Shown: positions 42,325 to 50,743 of the stretch, piece after piece
Layout of the letters: the number at the start of each line of letters is the position of its first letter
How positions within the stretch are numbered: the stretch's first letter is position 1
Assembly (NCBI GenBank): GCA_947467625.1
Contig: CANIJN010000008.1
Span: 1 to 51,528, forward strand
Reading direction: 5' to 3'
DNA length: 51,528 nt
Source of the DNA: Opitutia bacterium
GTDB taxonomy: Bacteria; Verrucomicrobiota; Verrucomicrobiia; Opitutales; Opitutaceae
The notes under the pieces: generated by a model
The model's input: the letters and a program-made list of their open reading frames with translations, nothing else
What the model was told of the DNA's origin: nothing
Databases searched by the model: none
Made by a program: the position numbers and the translations under genes

Positions 42325-42490
42325 GTCAATTCGGTCAGCCAATCGCGCCCACCGCTCAATGTCGAAAGTTTTGACGCACCCCGCTCTCCGCGGCAGGGCC
42401 CGACGCGATCACCTGCCTCCACCGGCGAGCATTTTTTGGCACGCCCTCCACGTCGTCCTCGCCGTCGCGCCGCCCTGACCACCATCCGTC

Positions 42491-43093
42491 TTACCGCATA
42501 CGGCGTATCCACTCCGCCAACTGCGTCCACGCTCGGGCCCGGTGACTGATCGCGTTTTTCACAGCGTCACCCAACTCCGCGAAACTCGCAGTGTACCCCT
42601 CCGGCATGAAGAGCGGATCATAGCCAAAGCCTGCCCCACCTCGCGGCTCCTCGCTCAGCCTTCCGAGACATTTTCCTTCGAAAATATGCTCAACCCCAGC
42701 CGGTCCGGCGATGAAAAGCACGCACACAAAAGACGCTCCGCGCCGTTCGGCCGGCACTCCCCTCATCGTCGCAATCAACTTCGCCAGATTGGCCGCACCG
42801 TCGCCCTGCGATCCAGCATAGTAGGCCGACTCCACTCCGGGACCACCGTCCAGGGCATCCACACACAGTCCGCTGTCGTCCGCGAGCACCCACGCGTCCG
42901 CCGGCAATTTGATCCGTAACGCGAGTGCCTTCTTACGCGCATTGCCGATAAACGTCCCGGTGTCCTCGGCGACGTCCGGCATGCCGCCCACTGCCCGCGC
43001 GGAGATCATCTCGATTGGCAAATTTTCCGCAAACGCGAGCGCTTGCAGCTCGACCGCCTTGTGCGCGTTACCGGACGCCAAAAAAATTTTCAT
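42491..43093 (-). CDS. rdgB: XTP/dITP pyrophosphatase (HAM1/RdgB family)
   Basis: A 200-residue house-cleaning enzyme that removes non-canonical purine nucleotides (XTP, ITP, dITP) to protect DNA and RNA. It shows the substrate loop IFLASGNAHKAVEL, WVLADDSGLCVDALDGGPGVESAYYAG with the metal-binding acids, the mid-part GGAGFGYDPLFMPEGY, and the closing KNAISHRARA. Length is normal. Its first ~26 bases overlap the end of ribD, so the two genes are likely co-transcribed and coupled. Confidence 0.95.
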   Translation of the reverse strand: MKIFLASGNAHKAVELQALAFAENLPIEMISARAVGGMPDVAEDTGTFIGNARKKALALRIKLPADAWVLADDSGLCVDALDGGPGVESAYYAGSQGDGAANLAKLIATMRGVPAERRGASFVCVLFIAGPAGVEHIFEGKCLGRLSEEPRGGAGFGYDPLFMPEGYTASFAELGDAVKNAISHRARAWTQLAEWIRRMR

Positions 43094-44249
43094 CGATCAA
43101 CATCTTCTCCGGAAACACCACGCGCCCTCGCATCAAGGCATCCTCACCAAAAGACTCGTGGCACACATCCACCAACCGCACCCCCTGATCCAGCCGCTCC
43201 GGACGCAGTCCGCCAAAAACGCTCTTGGCCTTGTCATCCGCAAAAAATAACGGCGCTCGATAATTGAACAGGTAATCCAGCTGCCGCGCCCGCACTAATT
43301 CACTGAGGAGTTGCGCGCCGCCTTCGAAATACACCCCCGCGATCCGTTCTTCCGCACACTTCTTCCGAAAATCGGTGAACGAGACCCGCTGCGTCGCGGA
43401 TTCGAAACACCACACCTTAATCCCCATATCGCGCAGTTTGCGCACATAGCCCAAGCCGCCATGCGGAGTCGTCACCACGATGGTGCGTTCGCGAAATTCA
43501 TCCGTGAAGACCGCCGGGAGACTTTTGTCGACGACCGTCCGCAACAGTCCGTCGAATACAAAGCGCCATGGACACCATTCCGCCTCCCCAGCCCGCCGCG
43601 CCGTGAGCCGTGGGTTATCCTTCAAAACCGTCAGCGCCCCGACGGCGATGCCGGGGAAGAGCCGACGCCAGCGGTGCACATCCGCCCGCGAAGCCTCATT
43701 CGTGATCCACTGCGAATCACCCGTGCGGCTCGCAATTTTCCCATCCAACGTAGACGCCGACTTCGCAGCTAACATCGGCCCACCCGAGGTGATCCAGTGG
43801 TTAAAAATGAGGTTCAGATCCGTGCACTCACCCGCGAGCACTCCAGCGATCACCTCAATCCCCGCCGCCCGCAGCACTTCGTAACCCTTGCCGGCATGCG
43901 CTGGATTCGGATCGGTCGCTCCGATCACCACGCGTTTGATTCCCGACGCGATGATCGCATCGGTGCACGCACCGGTGCGACCCTGCGTCGAGCACGGCTC
44001 CATCGTCACATAGAGCGTCGCTCCGGGCTGCGGCGGTTTGCCGCGCGCCAGCAGAGCCAAACGCTCCGCGTGGGGCCCGCCATCCGGCGCCGTCGCCCCT
44101 TCCGCCACGACCTGTCCGTCCTCGACGATCAACGCCCCGACCATCGGATTCGGATGCGTCGTCCCCCACACGCCGCGCGCCAGGCCGAGCGCACGCCGCA
44201 TCAAGACTTCGTGTTCAGCCGCGGACATAAGGGTTGGAAGCACGTTCAT
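43068..44249 (-). CDS. ribD: Bifunctional riboflavin deaminase/reductase
   Basis: RibD carries out two consecutive steps of riboflavin synthesis. The 393-residue protein has an N-terminal zinc deaminase domain (THPNPMVGALIV, GGPHAERLALL with HAE, YVTMEPCSTQGRTGACTDAI) and a C-terminal reductase domain (RGDSQWITNEASR-like TGDSQWITNEASRADVHRWR, YFEGGAQLLSELV). The deaminase cysteine loop reads CSTQGRTGAC where many enzymes have CSHHGRTPPC, a mild variation. Starts at 44249 or 44228 are both possible; each overlaps the upstream hydrolase gene. It sits in a probable operon with that gene and rdgB. No riboflavin riboswitch was seen. Confidence 0.94.
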   Translation of the reverse strand: MNVLPTLMSAAEHEVLMRRALGLARGVWGTTHPNPMVGALIVEDGQVVAEGATAPDGGPHAERLALLARGKPPQPGATLYVTMEPCSTQGRTGACTDAIIASGIKRVVIGATDPNPAHAGKGYEVLRAAGIEVIAGVLAGECTDLNLIFNHWITSGGPMLAAKSASTLDGKIASRTGDSQWITNEASRADVHRWRRLFPGIAVGALTVLKDNPRLTARRAGEAEWCPWRFVFDGLLRTVVDKSLPAVFTDEFRERTIVVTTPHGGLGYVRKLRDMGIKVWCFESATQRVSFTDFRKKCAEERIAGVYFEGGAQLLSELVRARQLDYLFNYRAPLFFADDKAKSVFGGLRPERLDQGVRLVDVCHESFGEDALMRGRVVFPEKMLIDENFFGVR

Positions 44250-44850
44250 GGGCAACCGTCGTCTTAGGTCCGTGTCCGGGAAACACGACTGTCTTTTCCG
44301 GCAACGTGTAAATTTGACCGCGAATGGATTGCGCCAGCACCTCGAAATCTCCGCCCGGCAAATCCGACCGACCGACACTGCCACTGAACAACGCGTCGCC
44401 TACGAACACCGAGCCCGTCGCCGCGAAATAGAACAACACGTTGCCGGGACAATGTCCGGGCACATGCCGCACCTCGACGTCACATCCGAGCGCCGTCAGC
44501 CGCTCGCCCTGCACGACCCAGTGGTCCACGGGCACCGGCTCGAGCCCCAGCTTCTCACCCATAAACCGCTCCATAATTTCCGGCGTCTCGATCAAGTTCC
44601 GATCCTCCCGATGCGCGCGCACCCTGGCCCCGGTCGCCCGCACCACGGCCGCCCCACCCTGCGTGTGATCCCAGTGCCCATGCGTCAGCCACAGCTCCGT
44701 CAACGTGCACTTCTCCTTTTTCAAAATCGGTTCAACATCCGCCCAGACTTCTCCCGGCGCATCGATGAGCACGGCCTCGCCGCGTTCCGGCGCGGTCAGT
44801 AAGTAGGCATTGGTTTGGATCGCCCCGGCGGGCAGCACATAAAGATTCAC
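44215..44850 (-). CDS. Metallo-beta-lactamase-fold hydrolase, glyoxalase II-like
   Basis: A 211-residue cytoplasmic hydrolase. Metal ligands are in LWLTHGHWDHTQGG, VRHVPGHCPGNVLF, VFVGDALFSGSVGRSDLPGG and VVFPGHGPKTTVAHE, a full glyoxalase II-like set. Many such short proteins act on thioesters or are of unknown function. It starts with GTG at 44850 (GTGAATCTTTATGTGCTG), the usual family opening NLYVLPAGAIQTNAYLL. The frame stays open upstream for another 80 codons without conservation. It is the first gene of the operon with ribD and rdgB; the overlap with ribD is 14-35 bases. Confidence 0.9.
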   Translation of the reverse strand: MNLYVLPAGAIQTNAYLLTAPERGEAVLIDAPGEVWADVEPILKKEKCTLTELWLTHGHWDHTQGGAAVVRATGARVRAHREDRNLIETPEIMERFMGEKLGLEPVPVDHWVVQGERLTALGCDVEVRHVPGHCPGNVLFYFAATGSVFVGDALFSGSVGRSDLPGGDFEVLAQSIRGQIYTLPEKTVVFPGHGPKTTVAHERASNPYVRG

Positions 44851-45212
44851 GCTGCCAAGAGAGGGCGTTTTATAGGCCGCGCAACCGCGAAAATGCCGAG
44901 CCCTTCCCCCATCCGACCGCGTATCCACTCCCCTGACCCAGGCTTGCCCATCCGCGCGTTCCGAATGCGGAAACCCCGCCGATCCCGGTCGCGCCACTCC
45001 GTCCCCTCCTTGGCTCGGACCGCAAAACCCACCTGCATTTCGGCCACTACGCGGCAATACCGGCAGGTTATCAGAAACGCGGGTCCGCGATGCTCTGCCC
45101 AACCGCCACATTGAGCGACGGTTTTTACGAGCTGCTCGACGCGGCGAATCTCGACGAAGCAGCGCAGGAGAAAATCGCGCGACCCCGGCGGCAGCGCGGA
45201 TTCAGAGTGGTC
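44851..45212. other. Intergenic region without a recognised gene
   Basis: About 360 bases upstream of the leftward hydrolase operon and downstream of the sulfatase operon. No conserved reading frame, tRNA or riboswitch-like structure was recognised. It probably holds the promoter of the hydrolase-ribD-rdgB operon and the end of the sulfatase transcript. Confidence 0.4.
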
Positions 45213-46652
45213 TTATTTCTTATTTTTGCCCGGCGGCTGATCAGTGCCGGAGTTGGCGCCGGGACGCGTCGAAGCAGGATCAGCGAGCATGCGAGGTTCG
45301 TTGAAAACGGTTTCACGGTCACCCTGTTGCTGCATCCATGCGGTGAGCTGGGCGCGCATTTCGCTGACACGGGCAGCGTGCGCCGGGAGCGCTGCGAGGT
45401 TGCGTTGCTCGAAGGGATCGGCGCGCAAGTCGTAGAGCTCGACAGCGGGACGCTCGTGATAACGGCGAACAATGGCTGCGGCGGCCGGATCGGTCTGGGC
45501 CTTTTCAAACCACGAGAGCCAGTAGCGGCCACCATCGCGCGCAAGGGCTTTGTCGATGTGCGTCGTGTGGGCAAACTCGGGGTGCAGGTTCACAATGAGT
45601 TTCCACTCTGCGGTGCGGACGGAGCGGATCGGGTAAACGTTCATGCGTCCGTCGCCACTATGCGTGGTGTAGATCGTCTCGCGGTGGGCGGTTGCGTGAC
45701 CGCGCAACACGGAGAGAAAAGAGCGGCCGTCGAGAGCGGGCGGAACGGTCCCCGCAGCAGCCTCAATCAAGGTCGGGAGCAGATCGATCCACTGCACCAT
45801 TGCCGCGGTGCGTGAGCCGGGCGCAATCACGCTCGGCCACGCGACGAGGAGCGGCACGCGGATGCCGGCATCGTAGAGATTCCACTTACCGAAGGGCCAC
45901 TGCGCGCCGTGGTCACTGGTATAAACGAAGAGCGTGCGCGACGCGTCGAGATGAGTGCGGGTCAGCGCGCGTAGTTCGCCGAGCTGGGTATCGGCTTTGG
46001 TGATATCCGTATAGTAACGGGCCCGGAAAGCACGGGTCTCCGGCGTGTCAATGTGCGCGGGCGGCAGGTTGATTTTGGTCGGGTCGTAGCCGTCGAGATC
46101 AGGCCAAGGCACATGCGGCTCATGCGTGCCGACGAAGAGACAGAGCGGTTTGGAGCGATCGCGCTCGGCGAGGAATTCCCCAACGACGGCGGCGGCGTGG
46201 CTCGGAGCAGTGACGTCAAAACCGTGGCGCGTGATGTCATGGGGACCGTGAGCGACCTTGCCGAAAGCGGCGGTCTGGTAACCGAGGGCGCGGAGTTTTT
46301 CCGGGAGCGACGTGATGTCGTCGCGTTTGTAAGTGTGGTTATTCTCGGCCCCGTTGCGTGCGGGCATCAGGCCGGTGAGCATTGCGGAACGGCTCGGCGC
46401 ACAGGAGGGCGAAGCGATGAAGGCGTGCGTGAACACGAGGCCGTCGCGGGCGAGTTGCTGCATGTGGGGCGTGCGCACGTCGGTCGCGCCGTAGGGCGTG
46501 GCGTCGAGCTGGGCGTGATCATCGGAGAGGAAGACGACGATGTCGGGGCGCGGCGCGGGCGCCGCGCTCAGCGGCGCTTTAGCCGCGAGGCACAAAAAGA
46601 AACCGCACAACGCGAGCGGTGAAACCAGCGAGCGAGTAAGTACTAAGCGCAT
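45213..46652 (-). CDS. Secreted sulfatase (third gene of a tandem)
   Basis: A 479-residue type I (formylglycine) sulfatase that removes sulfate from carbohydrate or other esters. The signal peptide is MRLVLTRSLVSPLALCGFFL followed by CLAAKAPLSA. Metal residues lie in DIVVFLSDDHAQLD. The active-site motif is SCAPSRSAML, with C84 to be converted to formylglycine, and later TSDHGAQWPFGKW provides Asp and His. The C-terminal subdomain contains AVELYDLRADPFEQRNLAA. It ends in KNKK. It resembles iduronate-2-sulfatase-like members (HEPHVPWPDLDGYDPTKI). The start lies 71 bases after the second sulfatase. The maturation enzyme is not in the window. Confidence 0.92.
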   Translation of the reverse strand: MRLVLTRSLVSPLALCGFFLCLAAKAPLSAAPAPRPDIVVFLSDDHAQLDATPYGATDVRTPHMQQLARDGLVFTHAFIASPSCAPSRSAMLTGLMPARNGAENNHTYKRDDITSLPEKLRALGYQTAAFGKVAHGPHDITRHGFDVTAPSHAAAVVGEFLAERDRSKPLCLFVGTHEPHVPWPDLDGYDPTKINLPPAHIDTPETRAFRARYYTDITKADTQLGELRALTRTHLDASRTLFVYTSDHGAQWPFGKWNLYDAGIRVPLLVAWPSVIAPGSRTAAMVQWIDLLPTLIEAAAGTVPPALDGRSFLSVLRGHATAHRETIYTTHSGDGRMNVYPIRSVRTAEWKLIVNLHPEFAHTTHIDKALARDGGRYWLSWFEKAQTDPAAAAIVRRYHERPAVELYDLRADPFEQRNLAALPAHAARVSEMRAQLTAWMQQQGDRETVFNEPRMLADPASTRPGANSGTDQPPGKNKK

Positions 46653-46723
46653 AGAAAAAACATGGGGCGAGCGATCGACAGAGGTCGTTGGAACGGGAAA
46701 CGGCGGAGGGAGGAACGCCGCGG

Positions 46724-48175
46724 TTACGATTTCTTTTTCGTCGCCCGGGGGCGGTAGGTCGCCCCGTTGTCGGCGGGGAGCGAGCGATGCCACGCGACGA
46801 CGGCGGCGGCGAGGCGGGCGGTCTCGGCGGGTTGAGACGCGGCGAGATTTCTCTTCTCCCCGGGATCGGCGTCGAGGTCGTAGAGCTGTAGGGCCGAACC
46901 GTCGTAGGTGCAGAGGAGTTTCCAGCGACCGTCGCGTACCGCGAGATCGGGGAGTTTTTCGTCGCCGGCGAAAGCCGCGCGGTCGGGGGGACGACGAAAA
47001 AAGAGCGGTCGGCTGCGCGAAGCTTCGGATCGGCCGAGCAACGTTTCGCGCATGGAAACACCATCGAAGGTCGTCCCCGAAGGAGCCGAGACGCCCGCGA
47101 TCGCCAGCAGCGTCGGCGCCACATCGATCGCGGAAAAATGCGACGCGCGATTGGCGGTGCCGACTTTTTTCGTATTCGTGAAACCGGGACCCCAGACGAC
47201 GAGGGGCGAACGGACGCCACCTTCATAGAGCATGCCTTTGGTGCCCCGGAACGCACCCGCAGAACCGGCGCCGACTTCGGGCCCGTTGTCGGAGCAGACG
47301 AGAATCAGCGTGTTATCGCGCAACGCAGGATCAGAGCGGATCCGGTCGAAGAGTTTGCCGAGCTGACGATCCATCGACTCGAGGACGGCGTGGTAGAGAC
47401 CGCGCTTGCCGTCGCGCCACTGCTCCACCGGCGGCCAAAATGGACTGTGCACATCATCCGGCCAGAGATTAACGTAGAACGGTTTTTGGTCGCGCGCGGA
47501 CGCGTCGATGAACGCGAGCGCGGCATCGGCAAAGCCGGTCGTGATTTGGGAACGTTGCATCCAGGTCACCGGTTGACCAAGCCGCTCGGCGTCGGCCCAA
47601 ATGCGCTCAGGCTTGTCATCGCCAGGCTTGAGGGTGAGCGGCAGGAGCTTGGGCCCCATGCCTTCGAAGTTCGTCAACGAGGTGTCGAAACCGTAGGCCG
47701 TGATCGGCGGAGCATCGTCGACATCGCGCTGGCCGCCCATGTGCCATTTGCCGAAATGGCCCGTGGCGTAGCCGGCGTCGTGCAACATCCGCGCGAGCAC
47801 CGGTGCCTTCGGATCGAGCCACTGGGCCATGCCGCGCGCGTTGTTCTCAGCTCGGTTATTGAGGAAGGACGTGATGCGCCAGCGTTGTGGATACTGACCC
47901 GTCGAGAGGCCGACGCGCGAGGGCGAACAGATCGGCGAGGCGACGTAGAACTGTTCGAAGCGGAGGCCCTCGGCGGCGAGGCGATCAATCTGGGGAGTCT
48001 TCGCGTCCTGGTTACCGAAACAGGAAAAGTCGCCCCACCCCATATCGTCGACGAGGACCATAATGAGATTGGGACGGCGCGCAGGAGCCGGCTCGGCCGC
48101 GGCAACCCAGAGAGTGCTGCTCAGGAGTAACCAGACGGCGAAGAACGCGGAGAGCAAACGGACGGGCGATGGCAT
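46724..48175 (-). CDS. Secreted sulfatase (second gene of a tandem)
   Basis: A 483-residue arylsulfatase-type enzyme. It has a signal peptide (MPSPVRLLSAFFAVWLLLSS onwards), the metal-binding start NLIMVLVDDMGWGD, and the formylglycine motif PICSPSRVGLSTGQYP (C83). It also has the helper Lys/His in TGHFGKWHMGG, VCSDNGPEVG and the tail strand LQLYDLDADPGEKRNLAA. It ends in ATKKKS. ATG at 48175 begins the signal peptide; the long upstream frame is a shadow of the first sulfatase gene. It starts only 16 bases after that gene's stop, so the three sulfatases are almost certainly one transcript. Substrate unknown, likely a sulfated glycan. Confidence 0.93.
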   Translation of the reverse strand: MPSPVRLLSAFFAVWLLLSSTLWVAAAEPAPARRPNLIMVLVDDMGWGDFSCFGNQDAKTPQIDRLAAEGLRFEQFYVASPICSPSRVGLSTGQYPQRWRITSFLNNRAENNARGMAQWLDPKAPVLARMLHDAGYATGHFGKWHMGGQRDVDDAPPITAYGFDTSLTNFEGMGPKLLPLTLKPGDDKPERIWADAERLGQPVTWMQRSQITTGFADAALAFIDASARDQKPFYVNLWPDDVHSPFWPPVEQWRDGKRGLYHAVLESMDRQLGKLFDRIRSDPALRDNTLILVCSDNGPEVGAGSAGAFRGTKGMLYEGGVRSPLVVWGPGFTNTKKVGTANRASHFSAIDVAPTLLAIAGVSAPSGTTFDGVSMRETLLGRSEASRSRPLFFRRPPDRAAFAGDEKLPDLAVRDGRWKLLCTYDGSALQLYDLDADPGEKRNLAASQPAETARLAAAVVAWHRSLPADNGATYRPRATKKKS

Positions 48176-48191
48176 GGACGAAAGGAAGGAT

Positions 48192-49640
48192 TCAGTTGGG
48201 GGACGCGGATTTCTTCTTTTTTCCGGCCTTGGGCGCGGGGGGGTCGCCCCGAGCGGCGGGCGGTCCGCCAACGATCCAATCTTTCGGAGGCACAAATCCG
48301 GCGCGGCCTTCGCTGTAGGCGCTAACGCCGGATTTTTGCCACGTCCCGAACTCGCGCAGCCCGGCATGCAGGCGCGCGACGATCTCGGGCTGTTGCGCGG
48401 CGAGGTCGGATTTTTCGGCGGGATCGGTGGCGAGGTCGTAGAGTTCGAGTGCGGGTTGGGTCGCCGGGCGATCCGGGAAAAAATCCCCGTGAGCAACCAA
48501 CTTCCAGTTCCCCACATGCACGGAGGCATGGGCGTCGGCACTTTGATGCATGTAAGTAAACCACGGGCGTTCGGGCAACGGCGTGCCGCTGCGGAGGGCA
48601 GGCAGGAAATTTATGCCGTCGACGTCTTTCGCGGCGGAAGCGCCAGCAGCGGCGAGCACGGTAGGCAAAACGTCGATGTAGCCGATGCGTTGGTCGAAGC
48701 GTTTGCCGCCACTCACGCCACCGGCGGGCCAACGCATCGCGGCGCAGACGCGCGTGCCGCCTTCGTAGACGGTCAGCTTCGCGCCACGATACGGGCCGTT
48801 GCTCGAGCCGACGTTGAGAATCCCGCCGTTGTCGCTGAAGAAGAGTACCCACGTATTGGCAGCATCAGCACGCGCCTCGACGGCGGCGAGGATCCGGCCG
48901 ATGGCTTGATCCATCGAGTCGACCATCGCCGCGTAGGTGCGTCGATCGCCGGTCAACAGGGGGTACTTCTGGAGATCCTCCTCTTTGGCCTCGTAAGGCG
49001 CGTGCGGGGCGTTGAAGGGAACGTAGAGGAGCCACGGCTGCCCGGCCGCGGCTTCGCGCACGAAGCGGGCGGCGGCGTTGCCGATCAGGTCGGTGGAGTA
49101 ACCCGTCTCGCGCACCGTGCGGTCGTTCTCGTGCCAGTCGACTTCCCCGTCGCGCTCGTGCGTGCCGTAGCTGATCGCGCCGTTGTAGTGACCGTAAAAG
49201 CGCGTAAAACCGTGGGCCAACGGGAGGAACTCACGTTGTCCGTGGCCGAGGTGCCACTTGCCCATAATAACGCGTTCGCCATAGCCGGCAGCGCCGAGTA
49301 ATTCCGGCAGGGTGTTCTCACTCGCGGGCAGACCGTAGCGCGACCACGGCGGAACGACCGCGCGCATGAGTCCAAAGCGGGCCGGCCAGCGACCAGTCAT
49401 GAGTCCGGCACGCGTCGGCGAACACATGGGGCACGCCCGAAAATCGGTCAAGTTTACCCCGGTCGCGGCGAGGCGGTCGAGATTCGGCGTGGCGATGACT
49501 TTGCCGCCATTGAAGCCGACGTCGGCAAAACCAAGATCATCAGCGACGATAATGAGAACATTGGGCTGGCCAGCCTCCGCACCCGCGACAGACACGAGGG
49601 CGACGCCCAGCAGGAAAATGACACCAAGGATAAAATGCAC
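48192..49640 (-). CDS. Secreted sulfatase (first gene of a tandem)
   Basis: A 482-residue arylsulfatase-type enzyme. It starts with GTG at 49640, chosen because the signal peptide HFILGVIFLLGVALVSVAG follows at once and no ATG is available in the right place. It shows NVLIIVADDLGFADVG, the formylglycine motif CPMCSPTRAGLMTGR (C73), VIMGKWHLGHG, FFSDNGGILNVGS and the end LELYDLATDPAEKSDLAAQ. It closes with a Lys-rich tail (KAGKKKKSASPN), as do the two following sulfatases. A possible promoter and an inverted repeat lie upstream. Confidence 0.92.
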   Translation of the reverse strand: MHFILGVIFLLGVALVSVAGAEAGQPNVLIIVADDLGFADVGFNGGKVIATPNLDRLAATGVNLTDFRACPMCSPTRAGLMTGRWPARFGLMRAVVPPWSRYGLPASENTLPELLGAAGYGERVIMGKWHLGHGQREFLPLAHGFTRFYGHYNGAISYGTHERDGEVDWHENDRTVRETGYSTDLIGNAAARFVREAAAGQPWLLYVPFNAPHAPYEAKEEDLQKYPLLTGDRRTYAAMVDSMDQAIGRILAAVEARADAANTWVLFFSDNGGILNVGSSNGPYRGAKLTVYEGGTRVCAAMRWPAGGVSGGKRFDQRIGYIDVLPTVLAAAGASAAKDVDGINFLPALRSGTPLPERPWFTYMHQSADAHASVHVGNWKLVAHGDFFPDRPATQPALELYDLATDPAEKSDLAAQQPEIVARLHAGLREFGTWQKSGVSAYSEGRAGFVPPKDWIVGGPPAARGDPPAPKAGKKKKSASPN

Positions 49641-49686
49641 GGGGATGAGGTGGATCGAACGTAAAAACCAAAAACTGACGAGAGCT

Positions 49687-49716
49687 ATCTTATCAGCGGA
49701 AGGACGCCGAATACAA
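49687..49716 (-). promoter_or_regulatory. Weak candidate promoter of the sulfatase operon
   Basis: On the minus strand TTGTAT (49716-49711) and TAAGAT (49692-49687) are 18 bases apart. They match the sigma-70 boxes only partly (3 and 4 of 6). The position would give a leader of about 40 bases before the GTG of the first sulfatase. The inverted repeat just upstream makes it more plausible. Not proven. Confidence 0.25.
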
Positions 49717-49733
49717 CCGCGGAGCCACCCATT

Positions 49734-49754
49734 GGTCTGACGTATTTCCAGACC
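49734..49754. promoter_or_regulatory. Inverted repeat upstream of the sulfatase operon
   Basis: GGTCTG-N9-CAGACC lies 94 bases upstream of the sulfatase GTG and 18 bases upstream of the candidate -35 box. The half-site spacing (15 bases centre to centre) fits a dimeric regulator, placed where an activator would bind. The rest of the gap 49641-49922 shows nothing recognisable. Confidence 0.4.
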
Positions 49755-49922
49755 GAAGCCGGACCCAGTGACCAACGTTTCGCTTTGCGCTGGGCCGAGC
49801 GGAGTCTCCACCGGGCTCAGCCAAAAGCCATCGAGCCGGACCACCTCCGACGAACGAGATCACAGAAACGGATCGATGTCGCAGGCATCTCCGTCGCCCA
49901 CGGAAAAGCGCACCACCGGCGC

Positions 49923-50360
49923 TCAGAACGTCGGAGAGAGAGTCACGTTTGTGCCCGCCGCCACCGTGAAATCTTCGCCCGTGCTCCAGCTTAGGTCGTT
50001 GACGAGAAACTTGAAGACGATGGGGCGCGCGGACTCGCCGAGGACACATTGCCATTCGCTGTTGCTCACACAGTTCATCAGGAGGCCTTGGTCCCAGCTC
50101 AACCCCGCACCTTCGCCACGCACGTAGAGCGCGTTGCCGAAGCCGATGTCGATCTGCGCCGTGATCGTCGCCACGACGGGCTTGGCTGCCACGACTTTGA
50201 CCGCCGGTGCCGCGGCGCTCTTCTTCTTGGCCACAGGCTTGGCCGGCTTGAGAGCCGGCACAGTTTTACGAGCCGCGACGCCCACTTTCGCCCTAACCGG
50301 AGCAACCTTCGTCTCCGGAGCGGGCGATTTGGCGGCAGATTTAGAGGTATTTTTTTTCAT
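49923..50360 (-). CDS. Protein with lysine/alanine-rich tail and starch-binding-like domain
   Basis: A 145-residue two-part protein. Residues 1-60 are rich in Lys, Ala, Pro and Val (MKKNTSKSAAKSPAPETKV at the start), like histone-H1-type tails, with no signal peptide. Residues 62-145 look like a small beta-sandwich of the CBM20/CBM48 (starch/glycogen-binding) kind: ITAQIDIGFGNALYVRGEG, LSWDQGLLMNCVSNSEWQCV, then PIVFKFLVNDLSWSTGEDFT and a closing VTLSPTF. The Trp residues fit sugar contact. A role in binding glycogen or another internal polymer is inferred; a nucleic-acid role for the tail is also possible. ATG at 50360 was chosen; the upstream frame is not conserved. It lies alone, between the sulfatases and a tRNA gene. 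Confidence 0.7.
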   Translation of the reverse strand: MKKNTSKSAAKSPAPETKVAPVRAKVGVAARKTVPALKPAKPVAKKKSAAAPAVKVVAAKPVVATITAQIDIGFGNALYVRGEGAGLSWDQGLLMNCVSNSEWQCVLGESARPIVFKFLVNDLSWSTGEDFTVAAGTNVTLSPTF

Positions 50361-50621
50361 TCCAGTGATGTTGTGATGAGAGATCGGACTAGCCCAGGTT
50401 CTCGTGACAGAGTAGCAAATGCTGCGCCAATGCACCAGTCGGCTCTTGGGGAAGTTACCCGGTCGTAACATTGGGCGTCAATAGGTGGGAGCAACCAAGC
50501 GTCTTCCCTGAACGCGCCGTTTCACGCAAGTGCGAGCATGCGCCTCATCGTTTACTCGAAATGATCTCCGCAGGGGATGCGGTCTTCCTCCGTTCTGCCG
50601 TGCTCGGCCATGGAGACGAAG

Positions 50622-50697
50622 TGGTGGACCGGAGCGGGATCAAACCGCTGACCTCGTCGTTGCGAACGACGCGCTCTATCAACTGAGCTACCGGCCC
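50622..50697 (-). tRNA. tRNA-Ala (anticodon CGC)
   Basis: A complete 76-base cloverleaf with encoded CCA. The acceptor stem GGGCCGG/CCGGTCC includes a G3-U70 pair, the identity mark of tRNA-Ala. The D-stem is GCTC/GAGC, the anticodon stem CGTCG/CGACG with loop TTCGCAA gives anticodon CGC (codon GCG), and the T-stem AGCGG/CCGCT has loop TTTGATC. It is transcribed leftward. A decayed PIN-TRAM gene runs almost up to it on the same strand. Confidence 0.95.
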
Positions 50698-50743
50698 CCA
50701 AGAGGTGTTGGTATTGGGAAAACGCGGCACGCAAGTAAACACC

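Noticed and set aside
44851-45119. N-terminal extension of the glyoxalase-II-like protein
   Set aside because: The extra 87 codons are Arg/Gly-rich and unlike the family, whose usual start is at the GTG at 44850.
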